From Davidsoniella eucalypti (taxonomy: Eukaryota; Ascomycota; Sordariomycetes; Microascales; Ceratocystidaceae): 34,497 bases of DNA. Location: NCBI GenBank assembly GCA_004009845.1, contig RMBW01000191.1, positions 1 to 34,497 on the forward strand. Direction: 5' to 3'. Positions 22,400-34,457 of the stretch are shown here, one piece after another (the stretch's first letter is position 1; each line of letters begins with the position of its first letter). A program made the position numbers and the translations under genes. The notes beneath the pieces were generated by a model, which saw only the letters and a program-made list of their open reading frames with translations, made no database searches and was not told where the DNA came from.

Positions 22400-22489
22400 A
22401 GTCGTAGTAGTTTAAAGGTAGAACGCTTTGCCGGCCCCTTTCGGGGTTTGAAAGAGCGGTTGTGGGTTCGATCCCCACCATAGGCGACT
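22400..22489 (+). ncRNA. tRNA-like RNA with A and B boxes but no anticodon loop (or tRNA pseudogene)
   Basis: A canonical B box lies in a perfect T arm: GTGGG (22462-22466), loop TTCGATC, CCCAC (22474-22478). An A-box-like TAGTTTAAAGG (22408-22418) contains a good D arm: GTTT (22410-22413) with GAAC (22421-22424). The ends pair as AGTCGT (22400-22405) with GCGACT (22484-22489), 6 bp. A standard 7-bp acceptor flush with the T arm fits poorly. In place of an anticodon arm there is a long hairpin. CTTT (22426-22429) pairs with AAAG (22451-22454), and GGCCCC (22433-22438) with GGGGTT (22443-22448), around loop TTTC. No 7-nt loop with T at position 33 is found. A TATA box upstream and TTTT at 22507-22510 complete a plausible Pol III unit. 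It could be a decayed tRNA, an unusually intron-bearing tRNA, or a distinct small RNA. Confidence 0.55.
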
Positions 22490-22506
22490 CTTACTTGATA
22501 ATCCAA

Positions 22507-22510
22507 TTTT
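22507..22510 (+). terminator. Possible Pol III T-run terminator
   Basis: This is the first TTTT after the tRNA-like unit, about 18 nt past its 3' stem. Four T is the minimum for Pol III in many eukaryotes, although yeast often needs more. Confidence 0.35.
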
Positions 22511-23233
22511 CTTCACTCACTTGTGTCCTGATTCGTTGTGGCTAGTCTTCCGAGGCGCCCATGCTTATGAACGTACTTCTATCTTGGATGATGAACAAAC
22601 CACTTCGCATCCATCGGGTTCGGGTGTACCCGGTGGATGGTGAAGGGAATCGACCGCGTACCACACACGCAACAATGGAACTTCATGAAATGAAATATGC
22701 GCATTTATGTCTGCGCCTGATAAATTAAACATATACCCCAGATTGGGAACATAGAGAGTCTGTCTGCGTCTGCAGCTCTCGCCACAAACAAACATCAATG
22801 GATAAGTAGAACAAGTTCGATAAGAGCATTCTGTTAAGTTTGCGGAACCCTTGGAACTGCTGGCTGCTGCTGGAGTTGGGATGTTAGTGCTGCTGCTGGA
22901 AATTGATTATTAAAAATTTTTGCTAAAATTTCAATTTCTCGAGATTATCTATCTCTAAATCAATGAATGGAATGAATGAATGGTAACTAGTTATTTAGTT
23001 TAAATATTCATCTCATTCATTACTTGCCCAATACATTGATGATTATGATAGGTTGTAAACAATTTGTATTGAGGTACATACTACACATCTGACTTGATAT
23101 TTATACGGCTGACAAGACATTCATACAAATATAGCTCATTCTAAAAGAAAAAAAAAACATCAAGTAGTTTGAATCAACCGCTTTTATGAAAATGAAATAA
23201 ACTATTGACTACAAAGTGAATTAAGAGAATTAT
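22511..23233. other. PNS1 3' flank, no gene seen
   Basis: No credible ORF is present. It holds GCTGCTG and GAATGAAT short repeats (about 22860-22900 and 22970-22982). There is also an 8-bp inverted repeat GAAATTGA (22899-22906) and TCAATTTC (22931-22938) around an AT-rich loop, about 300 bp past the PNS1 stop. It should contain the PNS1 3' UTR. Confidence 0.5.
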
Positions 23234-24903
23234 TTAGCCATGCATAGCATTCATGACAGTGGGATATGCTTGAACAAGTTCACCCCAGAGCTCGGGATGC
23301 TCACGCTGCATGACGGCGGGATCCCAACCAACAGCGACGAAAATGGTATCGATACCAGAGGAGATCGGCATAGTAAAGATGTTTGTGACTTGCATACCGA
23401 TGAGGAAGGCGTATGCCATAACAACAGCGGTATAGCTACCGTTCTGGTTGTATACGGGATCAGTGTACTTAAGATATATATAGGATAGAAGAGCGGTAAC
23501 GTAGCCAACCATGATAGCACCCATGGAGAACACAGGACCTAGGAGACACTCATTGATCAAAGCATCAACACCACGCTGCTTGATCATTCCCCAAGTATCC
23601 TTGGCAGCCTGGATGTACGGTGTACCGTATAGGGCGATGTGTGCGAAGGCATATCGATTGAGGAAATCGGCAGCCCATTGGATACACGACAGGATACAGT
23701 TCAGGACACAGAACACAACGCAGAGGGCAATGTTGTCATTAGCACCGGCCTCGTTACCAGCGATAGAGCACAACTGGCGCAAAGCCTGGATAAATGCAGT
23801 TATCAGAGAACCTAGACTGATAGAGCCGAACGAGTATGTGGTAGCGCGGCGGAAGGCACTTCGTGTTGCATGCTTGGGGAAGTTACGAGGGCTGAAGTAC
23901 CATGAAGCATATACACCAGCAACGGTTGTGTGGATCGTATACTTGAGCCACTCAGAGAACCAATACATGGTAAAGGTGATGTAAGCGATGAAGCCAATCA
24001 TTTTAGAGTGGCTAGAATCACCACCGTAGCGGACGTATAGACCAACGAGCGTGACAGAGAACCAAGCAGCAAAAGCAGCACCAACGAGACCACCCAGAGT
24101 ACTGACTAGCCATACATGGCCATAGCCCTTGGCGACGTCTGTTGCAGTGCGTAACATGAAGACCGAGAAGGGGATACGCTTACGCCAGCTCCAGAAGAAG
24201 AAGATGAGTAAAACACCCCATACCAGGAAAATAACGCCAGCATAGGTGGTGCCAGCCCAGATATAGTACACGCCCGTAGCAATAGCCAGAGCAATATTGA
24301 GAATGCCCGTGACCCAGATGAACTGCTTGGGGAACATGCGGGCAACGGTGATGTACAGATAACCGAGTACGAAAGCTGTAGCGATGACAAAGGCGAAAAG
24401 GATCACGGTGTTGCTGTTCAGTCCGAAACTGTTGGAGCCGTCATAGATGCCGTTACCGGCGCGGCTACTACCCGAGTAGCTCGAGAGCGCCATGGCGGAA
24501 ATGGCAACGAAGCCACCTTGGGCAACGAGAAACTATAGAAACATCGTGTTAGAAACATGTCCACACATAGATATGCTTTTGTGTTTAGTTTAGGCTATGC
24601 ACATACTAGTATGCCAGCCCAAAGATCATTCCACTTGGGCTTCTGGATCTGGAACGCATCGTTGAAGGTGAAGTTTTCCTTGTTATCATTAGTCGGTGGT
24701 TGGAAGCTGTAGGTAGGCGGAGGACCGTCGGGTGGCGGTGCTTGTTGGTAGTTCCCCGGAGCTGGCTGGTTGTTCTCAGTCTGCGGATACGAGTTATAGT
24801 TGGGCTGCGGCTGGTTCTGCTGGTACGGCTGTTGCCAACCGTGCGGCTGCGGTTGGTAACCGTACTGTTGTTGGTCGGGCTTAGGCCCGTTGTTCCAGGA
24901 CAT
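23234..24903 (-). CDS. PNS1: PNS1, choline-transporter-like (CTL/SLC44) membrane protein, 2 exons, 531 aa
   Basis: This is a multi-pass plasma-membrane protein of the CTL/SLC44 family. The yeast name comes from a pH-sensitivity phenotype; its substrate is unclear, and choline transport in yeast depends on another protein. Exon 1 (24903-24607) starts MSWNNGPKPDQQQYGYQP. It gives about 75 residues rich in Gln, Pro, Asn and Tyr, probably cytosolic and disordered, then the conserved FNDAFQIQKPKWNDLWAGIL. A 74-nt intron (24533-24606, GTATGT...CTATAG, branch CTAAC) follows. Exon 2 (24532-23234) continues FLVAQGGFVAIS and encodes roughly ten hydrophobic membrane segments. Family blocks visible are FSVTLVGLYVRYGG, YWFSEWLKYTIHTTVAGVYASWYF, and CLLGPVFSMGAIMVGY near the C-terminus. 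The total of 531 aa is normal. An internal ATG at 24493 would remove the conserved N-terminal block, so the spliced model is preferred. Confidence 0.93.
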
Positions 24904-26482
24904 TGCAAAGAGGCGTGTTTTGATGCTATCCGATTATTATGCAAGTAGATAAATACAGCGCTGTGGCCTGTAGCCAATAATGAAAAGAAAAGCCTGTGGA
25001 CTCTCGATAGATGATGAAAATAAAATGCAAGATAAGAACACGATGACTTAAAAAGATGTTTGTTTTGGGTCTCAAAAGCTCAAATAAGATATTGGGGAAG
25101 AATAGAACGAAGACAAGTTTTAGTCGTGACCAGGAAAGACATGTTAAATTCTTGAAATTCTGAGCCTGGGCGGTCTCTCGGCAAAACAATAGCAGGCTTT
25201 GGACCTGGCTTAAGCTTTTTTGATCACAAATAGTATTGTCGGTCTCCCCAAAGCGGCAGGCATCACACGGTTGAACAAAAGGGACCTATTAGTATTGAAA
25301 AAAAGACGGCAGAAACTACTAGAAGGCTAGGCTCTTGTGTACAGAAGACTCGTTCAAAAAAGAACTTACCTACTACTAGCTCAGTTTCGTTGGCTTTTGC
25401 CGTTATACTAAGCCTGTTTATTCAGCTCAACAAGTCTCCCTGCCGCTCTCTTCTATCCTTTTTGCGGCCTCTGTGACGTTAATCTAACAGTTAGTTCCGT
25501 TTATGGCGTTTAAAGGAGCATCTAGTCTATTACAGCAGCTTATAGGTACTTTTAGCCTTTCATCCTTGACTGGTTTCATGCTTTCGTCCTAGTCTTCTCA
25601 AGCTTTGATAACTGCTTTCGGTTCGCGACATGATTCCTGTTTTCATATTGTTTCTATAGCTACTTTTTTTATTTTTAAATACATAGTAACTAGTATGCTT
25701 TCCCCCCCGGATACATCCATGCCTATCACAATACTTTTTTTCCCTTTTTCATTTTTATTAAGGTGAAAATGGAGCTTTAATAGCTATGTAGCACCGGTAT
25801 CTGAGATACACAACCCCGAACTAATACTAAAGGTGAAGGACAACCTACTTCTCAACAGTGACAGGCCACTGAGATACAGAGCATTTGTTTCGTTATATGC
25901 TATTCCTATGCATTTTCTAATCCTTTCCGGGAAAAACCACCTCTGTCTCAAAACCTCCAAGAACAGTATGGTTACTACCCTTCTGCAGAACTTCGTGAGC
26001 TGCCCAAACCCTTAGACGCACTACCCTAAGCCTAGGACCAACTACCTCATGAGGCCGTTTACTTTTTCTTTCAATAAAACTTGTTCATGGGCCTTTTGTC
26101 TCATCTGCTGCCTATCGTCCCAGATTCGCCTATTCGTAGTCATATCAACGTCATGTTAAAGTGTTTTCTGTTATATTTTGACTTACATCCCACCCCCGTC
26201 TAAGATCCCGCAACGCACTGACCATGAGTGACGGATTTGCCCGCCTTGGAGCAAACAAGAAAAAAAAGGTTTCTGTTCTATATATATATCTCATTTTGAG
26301 CATTGCTGCCAAAGTCTGCTGAGATATAGGGCACGTGCATAATTATTAATCGAACATTCTGGCAAGTTAGGCAGTTGTTTGTAGTAGTAGTTCGCGAGTT
26401 CACATAAGGCAAATCAAACACATTAGGAACAAGAAAGGAAATGCTATCACTTATATATACTGTATGTGCCTGAATCCGCTAC
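24904..26482. other. PNS1 promoter region and CDC37 3' flank
   Basis: This is 1.58 kb without a credible gene. The part near 24904 is the PNS1 promoter and leader. A short AT microsatellite lies at about 26279-26291, and a GCACGTGC palindrome occurs near 26332-26339. No repeats or RNA genes were recognised. Confidence 0.5.
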
Positions 26483-28048
26483 TTATTCCGGATCTGGTAC
26501 CGGGTCTTCTTGGGCCTTTTCACGTGCCTCTTTGGCCTGCTTACCCTCTTCCAAGATCTCGGCTTGGCGTTGCTTTCCCTCATCTGTCGTCGTATCTACA
26601 ATCTCGTTGACACCAAGAATGCCTGCCTCGCCTAGCTGGCCTACAACTACCTCGGCGTCTTCTACACTCATGTCACCTAGCACCTTGTTGACCTTGTCTA
26701 GGTTGCCTGACTCGAGTGCTGCTTGCATTTCTGCAGTAAAGCTCTCGAAGATGACGCGGGCAGCCTGGATTTCTGGGTCCGTGCTGTCCTTGGGTGGAAC
26801 ATCGATTGAGATCTCCGTACCGGGTTCTACAGCTTGAAGCTGAATCTGCTCAACACCTTCTTCGGGTGCGTTAGCGCGCTCACGGATGATCTCGCGAGCG
26901 CGTGTGCGGATGCGTGAGTAAGTCTCCTGGACGTCCTTGAAGAAAACTTCTTGTGCTTGGTGACCGCGTGTAGTAATGCGCTGGAAGAACATTGAAACGC
27001 CGTCCTTGCCCAATGCACGACAGTACTGAATTAGAAGTGCCTGGTGCACATTTTGACGGCATAGGTCGTCACGACCCTCGAGGGCAGCATCGAATGCATC
27101 GACCATCAGACCATCTTGCTCACGCTCTGAAAGCACTGAAGGGTTGGCACGTAAAAAGTTGTGGGCAGTAGCGTAGTCATTGGCGGGAATGCGAGCAAAC
27201 TGCTTCGCCGCGGGGGACGCAACAACGTCTTCTTCGGTCTCGAGAGCAGATGGCGGTGCATTCTTTTCGCGGCCAGTGTTTACGTCAAAGTTGGGATTCA
27301 GAAGCTCGGCCTTGCCATCGCTTGGCTTGGATGCTGAGTCACTACCACTGACTAGTGACTTGTTCTTGTTGACGTGAGAGCTGTCAAAGCCCATGTGGTA
27401 TGAATCACTGGTAATCTTCTTGCCTTCTAGAATCTCTAGCTCGTCGCACTTCTTAGCGCTGGTCACGGCAATCTCCTGGATTTTCTTAACGTGCACGCCA
27501 AGCTCTTCTATGATGGCGTCGAAACGCTTGTCAGCCTCGACCTTCTTCTCTTCGAGGGTCTTGTTGACAGCATCCAGCAGGCCCATCAGCATCTCTGTGT
27601 ATGTCGGCGGCTTCTTATCGGCTTCATGCATAGTCGAGGGGCGCGGCGGTGGGTTATCGTCGGCTTTGTTCTTGGGCGCAGTCTCCATGACAGCAGCGAA
27701 GGCTACCTGACCAGCATTCTTTTCTCCCGAGGCTACGGCGGCAGCATTAGTCTTAAGAACAGCAATCAGAGCTTCTATACGCGCAAGTATTCCGGCGTCG
27801 ATGGTCTTTTCGTATTTGTAGGCTTCGATTTGGGCTTTTCGTTGCGCGCGCTCCATATGAATCTGGTTCTGCTTGGCGCGGATGAACGACTTCTTGTCGA
27901 CATTGGGATGGACTTCGACATCAGAGTCGTCGCTAAGCTCGAGAGCATCCTAATATGCAAAACTAGGTGTTAGTCCGTACAAGAGCTGGGCCGGGTTGAT
28001 ATCTTGATTTTCGGTGTGATTTACCCATTTGCTGTAGTTGATAGGCAT
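26483..28048 (-). CDS. CDC37: Hsp90 co-chaperone Cdc37, 2 exons, 496 aa
   Basis: Cdc37 loads protein kinases onto Hsp90 in the cytosol. Exon 1 (28048-28025) is only 24 nt and encodes MPINYSKW. After a 75-nt intron (27950-28024, GTAAAT...TTAG, branch ACTAAC), exon 2 (27949-26483) continues DALELSDDSDVEVHPNVDKK. This N-terminal kinase-binding segment is the most conserved part. Ser14 in LSDDSD matches the casein kinase 2 site whose phosphorylation is required for Cdc37 function. A coiled-coil-like region covers about residues 30-150. The central Hsp90-binding domain includes AKQFARIPANDYATAHNFLRANP and continues through ALEGRDDLCRQNVHQALLIQYCRALG. The C-terminal domain is acidic and ends PVPDPE. 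The total of 496 aa matches fungal orthologues. An internal ATG at 27856 would lose the essential N-terminus, so the spliced start is chosen. Confidence 0.95.
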
Positions 28049-28834
28049 GGCCGCGAAGCTTGTAGCTATTATTGATGAAAAGGAAGTATTTGAAAAGATT
28101 ACAGGTGAGTTTGTTTATGAAGCAATAGCAGTAAAAGATGTAGATGTAAGATAATCGTGAATATGTCAAGTAGCGTTATATAGCAGGATTTTGGCAGGTG
28201 AGCTGCATAAAACGTGAGTATCGTGCGCTGTAATTGTACAACTATATCGCCAATCTTCTCCGATAGAAGGGGGGTAAACAACATAAGAAGGTGACAGAAG
28301 GCCCCAGAATAAAAATTACCCCACCAAGATACAGCCTCAGCCCACTCTACTATATCCATTTTCGCACTCATTGCTCCACCAAGAACCCAGCCTTGTCTTG
28401 CATCATCGTGCATGGTTAATTTTTTGGGCATGTCTATTTAGTTGCATCGCAGCTTATATTATGTGTATTGTGAACGATGTTTGGTATGTGATTGTATTTT
28501 TTATTTTGATTAGCAATACAGTTACAGGTTATGTATGGTACGTGTACACACTGACTTACTTAGAAAGGTCCAGCGGGAAAAAAGTAGAGTGTCAAGAAAT
28601 TTCAAGCACAACAAAAAATAATAACAAGAAACGAAATGAGAACAAAAACAGAAAATAAAAACAAAAAACGCCATGCCCAAACTTAATCAAACAAAACAAA
28701 TAGAGAGGGAAAAGAAAAGAAAAAAGACAAAAGCTCCAACCATTCATGCGAGATACTATGTAAAGCCCGACTTCCATGCACCTCATCCATAACGAATTAA
28801 TCCTTTTTCATGAGCAAATAGGTCGCAAGTCTGT
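28049..28834. other. CDC37 promoter region and MOT1 3' flank
   Basis: This is 786 bp without a credible gene. It should contain the CDC37 promoter and the MOT1 3' UTR (a long A-rich stretch on the plus strand, T-rich in MOT1 sense, at about 28600-28740). A GAAATTTC at 28595-28602 fits a minimal two-unit heat-shock element (nGAAnnTTCn). Confidence 0.5.
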
Positions 28835-31800
28835 CTACTGCATCTTCTTCAAGAATCCATCAAGATCGAAACTCTCTTCATACTCCTTATTGTCCCAGAG
28901 CTCACCTAGTCCATCGGTCCATGCCTTCTTACCAGGCACTCTGACGTCACCTGTTTCCACATCCACCATGTCCTCCTCACGGCCATCGATGCCATTGGCT
29001 GGTTTTTCAGATATGAGACTAGGCCCTGAGTCGTCAAGACTAAACAGATCGAGAATCTGGTCTGTGTCCATAGTTGCGAGGCCGGCGTTTTGTTGATTGA
29101 CCACCGTCGATGCCACATCAATCTTGAAGCGTTGTAAGCTCAGAATCTTCTCTTCGAGGGTACCACGCGTAATCAACCGGTAGACGTTGACGACCTTCTT
29201 CTGACCAATACGATGGGCGCGATCCATGGCCTGAAGATCCTTCTGGGGGTTCCAATCGTGCTCAACGAAGATGACTGTGTCGGCTCCAGTAAGGTTAAGA
29301 CCCAAACCACCAACCGATGTAGTCAATAGCAACACATCATATGATGGGTCGCCGTTGAACTTGTTGACGATATCTTGGCGACGGCTAGCTTCTACGGAAC
29401 CATCCAGACGCAGGTAAGAGACAGATGGCAACATAGACTTCAGGACAGTGTTCTGCACCATATCCAGCATTTCCTTCATCTGACAGAAGATAAGAGCGCG
29501 ATGTGGCTTGATGGGCTGGTAGAGAGGGTCGTTGCTGGAGTCGCCTTCGACACCAATGCCACAGTCAACAAGAAGATCACGCAGTGCTGTAAGTTTAGGT
29601 GCGTGTGATGGGTCTTCAATACTAGTGTTTTGCTTCGAGAGGAACTTTTGCGTGTCTTCGTAGGACTTATGGCCCGGCTTCATAACCAACGCTGGTGAGT
29701 TGCATAGCTTGCGCATGTACTGCAAGGCCTGGAAAATGTGTTGCTTGGCCTCCTTATCTTCCTTTCCGGCCTCTTCGTGGATCTTCTTGCCCTGCTTCTT
29801 GACAAAGTCCTCGAACAGCTTCTTCTGCAGATCAGAGAGATCGCAGTAGTAGTTCTGAAGGATCTTGGGGGGCAGATCATTGAGAACTTCCTCCTTGAGA
29901 CGACGTAGTAGGAAAGGCAGTACTTGCTTGTGAAGGGCTTCGATAGCAAGAGCACCAGCCTCCTGTTCCTTGGAAGAAGCCTTTGCATGACGGGATGCAG
30001 CAATAGGCTTTGAGAACCGGTCTTGGAAAACCTTTTCAGCGCCCAAGAATCCAGGCATCAGGAAATCGAAAAGCGACCACAGCTCCAAAACGTTGTTTTG
30101 AATAGGTGTACCAGTCAAGATGAGTCGATGGTTGGAGGCCAATTTCTTAACAGCCATAGTAATTTTCGCACGGGGATTCTTGATGAGATGTCCTTCGTCA
30201 AGTACAACGTAGTTCCACGTAGATTTCTCCAGGAAGCCAACATCATTACGGCATACATCATATGATGTAATGACTATATCTTGACCATCCAACTTGCTCT
30301 GCATGGCACGGCGCTCAGAAGGCGAACCAACATAGGCCATAGCGGACAGGAACGGAGCGTAGTTTTTCAACTCTTGGAGCCAATGCCCAGGGAGTGTAGG
30401 AGGGCAGACAATTAGAGAAGGCAGACGACGAACATCAGATGCTCCAGTCTTGGCAAATTCTTCAGCTCGTTGATGATGGTCGCTGGAAACTATGCAGATG
30501 GTCTGTAGTGTTTTACCCAAGCCCATATCGTCGCAAAGAATACCGTGCAAATGGTACTTGTTGAGGAAATTCAACCAGTTGACACCATCCTGTTGATATG
30601 AGCGGAGCTCGGCCTTGATAGCAACGGGGATCTTGAAGGACTCGACCTTCTTCGGATCCAGTAGTTGCTGGATGAAGGTACGCTCACGATCGCGGCCCTT
30701 CAGAAGCTCTTCAGAAAGACCAGGCGGATCGGGAATGCCAGCTTCGAGGGGCACTAGTTTAACCAGTGTAGCAAATGACGTGGTGGCAATCAATCGAATA
30801 TCGTTGTCCGAATCACTCATACGACCTAGAACAGGAACAACGAGGAAAATGACATATGGCAAGATACCATCACCCATGACAGCGATGAGATGGTAGATGG
30901 CTTCGGTGACACCCTGACGGAAATGGAGATCAACGGGGTTACTGATGGAAGGTAGAACCTTCTCGACAAGGGCAGTCATGCCTTGGACCGTAATCACACT
31001 GCAAATAGTAGCCAAGCACTTGGCAGCCATGTATCGAAATACTGAAAGCCTAGAATGCAAAGCCTTGACGATGTATGGCAGAAGTGACAGTACATAGCTA
31101 TGTAGTTCGGTAGAGATAGTGGGCGTAAGTGTGCGGATGACAGACATGGCGTCGACTACGTCCTGACCCAAAGTACCGTCGGGGTTTTGGACGTCTGCTG
31201 GTAATTCATCAGAACTGAAGGCCTCGATCAGCGGTGACTCCATAAAATCACGTATACTTGGCACCATTTCGAGCAGCTTAGGACCGTAGGCTTGAGAGAG
31301 CATCTCAAGAGCCTCCTTAGCACCGCGACGAGTGATTCTAGCAGCCTTGACTTCCTTGACCCATTGGGCAGCATCGGCATGGTCAGGTCTATCCTCCTCC
31401 TTTAGCATCGACAAGATACAATCAGTCTTGCTAGCGTGGTGGGGGAATTCTGGTGTTTCTGCAACCTCCATACACGAAAACTTGACCAGGTTAGAGACAA
31501 CTTTGTCGGCTGGACCACGACGACCAAGCTCAACAAAGAGGCAAACGAGCTGAGCAATAGTTGACGACGAACGGTTCTGGAGGACCAAGTTATCTTCAGT
31601 CTTGACACTATCCATAATCGATTTGATAAGAATACTAGGCTTCTTGGGAAGTGCCCGGATAGCGACTAGTGCGGATGCAGCCGCTGATTTGACACGCGTG
31701 TCTCTGATGTTCTTGGCCGAGCGAGCTTCCTCGATAGACTCCTTTGTCAGATTGCGAGCATCTTCGACTTGAGGAGCCACAATCATCCGGTGCCCAGGAG

Positions 31801-34457
31801 ACATGGCCTTCTTCAGCTTCTCGAAATCATCGGTTACAGACTTGTCGGCGTGCGAAAGCGAGAATGCAGTAGGGCCTGCCTCCGCCTCACCCTGGACGAC
31901 AACTGGAAGAAGAGGCATACGAGCACTAGAAACCTTGCCGTGATCTCTGAAAATATTGAACATTTGCTGGCATTGAGAGCGCACACGCTGGAAATGGCCA
32001 ACAAGTTCACGGTAGGAAGGAGGACGGTCCGAGTCGATAACCTTTTGGAGATAGGGGACGAATTCTTCGCAAGCCTTAGGGTCGCGGCAGTTCTTGGCAG
32101 TCTCTTCAATGATCATTGCGGCAGTCCATTGCGTGGAAGAGTATGGAGCACTGATACCATCCACAATGAGAGGGCCCAGCGGATGAACCTTCTCAACTGG
32201 CAAGGCAGCAAGAACAAGACCCAAAGCACGAGCGCCGTATACGCGCGAGCGGATGAGAATGTCCATACCGACCAAGTCAACGTCACCCTGCATCATATGA
32301 CCATCAACGTCGTGGGTGGTGGATATCGGAAGTGGCTCTTCAACCTTATTAACCTTTCTCCGACGCTTCTGAGGTCTATCGCCCGGTGCGCCAGAGGGGC
32401 CATCAGTGGGAGAAGCCTTGGCTGGCGCTGCTGGGACACCAGGAAGGTGGTAGATACTACCAGACGGCTTCTGGAAGAGGTAAGCCTTCATAGGGACATT
32501 GTTGCGTGATGTGCCAAGGGGACATAAGGTGAGCTCAATCAGGTCAAATGCATGACCGCTAAACTCGGTAACGAGATTTTCGGAGTTAGTGGACATGGTA
32601 CGGACTAGCGCAGCCCATACATCCATTGATTTCTCAAGTGTAGCCTTGTCACGCTCAACAAGGATATTCTGGAAGATAAGTCGCATAAGACGGCCATTTA
32701 ACCACGCATTTGAGCCGGTAGAGCTGTCGAGGTTGGCAAAAGTGTCCAGAGCCTTGAGGACAGCAAGCCGAACTGAGGTGATAGTGTGACGCAAGAATGG
32801 GTATAGGCGAGGCACCAACTCGGAAAACGAACGCTCGGGATCTTGGGCAGCAGTAGACTGCATGATGCGCAAGACTTCAGGGAAGCTACACATGGTAGCA
32901 AGTAAATCCATGATCTTGCCGGTACTGGCGCTGAGATCATCACCAAGATTGGATAGACTGTTCCAAACAATATCGATAAGAGCATCCAGACTGAGAGGCT
33001 TCATATCAACAAACTCCTTGGCAATGGGGATCAATGTGGCAGCACTGGCTGATCGGACATCGTCGTCGTTGTCAGCCAGACCTTTCATAACGGCGTGGGC
33101 GATGCCGTCGACTATCGCCTTGCTCGACAGCAGTTGATCTTTGCGAACAGCCACAACATACCGAAGACCAATCATACCACCATGGCAGATACCCCAATTA
33201 GAGCTAGGCAGGCCCATATCGGTTTGCATCACCATGCGATGGAGTACGCTGTAAATTCCGGAGATAGAGGCGATCGGGAGATGTTTGAGGACGGAACCGA
33301 GGGTCTGACCAACAGTTTCACGAATCGGTGCCACGGACGTATCGGAGCTGTAATCGGAGAATTTGTCGAGAATCAGTACACAGCAAAGGCGACATCCTAT
33401 ATCGTCAAGCCACTGCTTGTTGAGGTTGTCGTTGTTGTTGCGTGATTTGCCGCGGAGACGGCCTGCTCCAGCACCATGAACCCGAACAATCTCACGCAAA
33501 CCAATAGCGGCACCGTGACGGGTCTCCCAATTTGGGTCGAACAGATCCATTTTCAAGAAGTCGCATAATCTCTCGAATGGCCACTCAGAGCCCTCAAAGG
33601 CGCTCTCGGCTTCAATTTCTGATTTAATGGGTACGATAGGGCCTTTAAACTCGGTGACAACTTTTGAGTCTTCGTCGACATCTACAGGGCGGTCTAGATT
33701 GAAGAACTCGTTCACCTTGCCCTTCTTGGACTCTTCATCACCGCCTAGCGAGTCGCCTCCCGTGTTACCACGACGTATGGAAAGATCGCCAAAACCGGAT
33801 TTTCCCTGGGCTGCTTTCTGAGCCTCTCTCTTCCGTTTACGTTTAAGGACGTTGAGTTGGCGAGTGGATAGGCCGCTTTCCTCGCCATTGGCGGCAGAAC
33901 CTTCGGCCTTTGCAGCTAGGCCATTACCGGCACCATCAACGTTCATAGGGCTGCCGACATCAACGGGTACTGGTATTTCCTCATCGCTGAATTCACGGCC
34001 AAGAAGACCCAGTCTACCATTGAGTGTCTTTTTCAGGTGGTTAAGGCGGCTTTGCGAGTCTAGTAGAGCTAAGTTTACGTCGACAGGACCGCCCCTAAGC
34101 AATTCACGACCGAAAAGTGCGACATTTCGTATGTCAAGCGTGTCAAAAGTGAAGATGCCCTCGTTGACACTAGCGGGAGGCTTGAACGTGTCTTCCTCCT
34201 TCTTGACGTCACTGCCCTCCTCGAGCTTGAGTGATGGGGCTTCTTCGTCCTCATTGGGATCATACAGCGCACTGTTCTCGACTATTTTTCCAATGGCATT
34301 CCCGGCAGTCACTCTGGTCTCCCAATCTTTGTGTCGGAGGTATGGGACTACACGGGCTAAAAGATTGAACAACTCTTCAGGCTGTTGTTTTTGCCAGTCA
34401 GCAAGTTGGTTGACGGCAGTTTCTCTAATGAGGCGAGTGCTTCCTGTTTCAAGGAGC
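28835..34457 (-). CDS. MOT1: Mot1, TBP-associated Snf2 ATPase, 5' end cut by window
   Basis: Mot1 (BTAF1 in animals) uses ATP to strip TATA-binding protein from DNA and so redistributes Pol II transcription. One exon of 5.6 kb gives 1873 residues up to the stop at 28835. It opens LLETGSTRLIRETAVNQLAD, which in orthologues lies about 15-20 residues from the start. The sequence just upstream is an intron end (acceptor AAAG at 34458, perfect TACTAAC branch at 34474-34480), so the first exon(s) lie outside the window. The N-terminal two thirds are HEAT-like helical repeats that hold TBP. The C-terminal Snf2 motor shows LCDDMGLGKT (about 30509-30537), CPPTLPGHW, LDEGH (about 30187-30202, the DEGH box of this family), and the helicase-C MDRAHRIGQKK (about 29197-29232). 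An ATG-free frame extends upstream of 34372, so no internal start is proposed. Confidence 0.96.

Noticed and set aside
22400..22489. Straightforward call as a decoding tRNA gene
   Set aside because: The D and T arms fit, but no 7-nt loop with U33 and anticodon is found, and the standard 7-bp acceptor pairs at only about four positions.
31769..32509. 246-codon ORF opposite MOT1
   Set aside because: It is antisense to a conserved MOT1 exon and has no domain, so it is best explained as a mirror of MOT1 codon structure.
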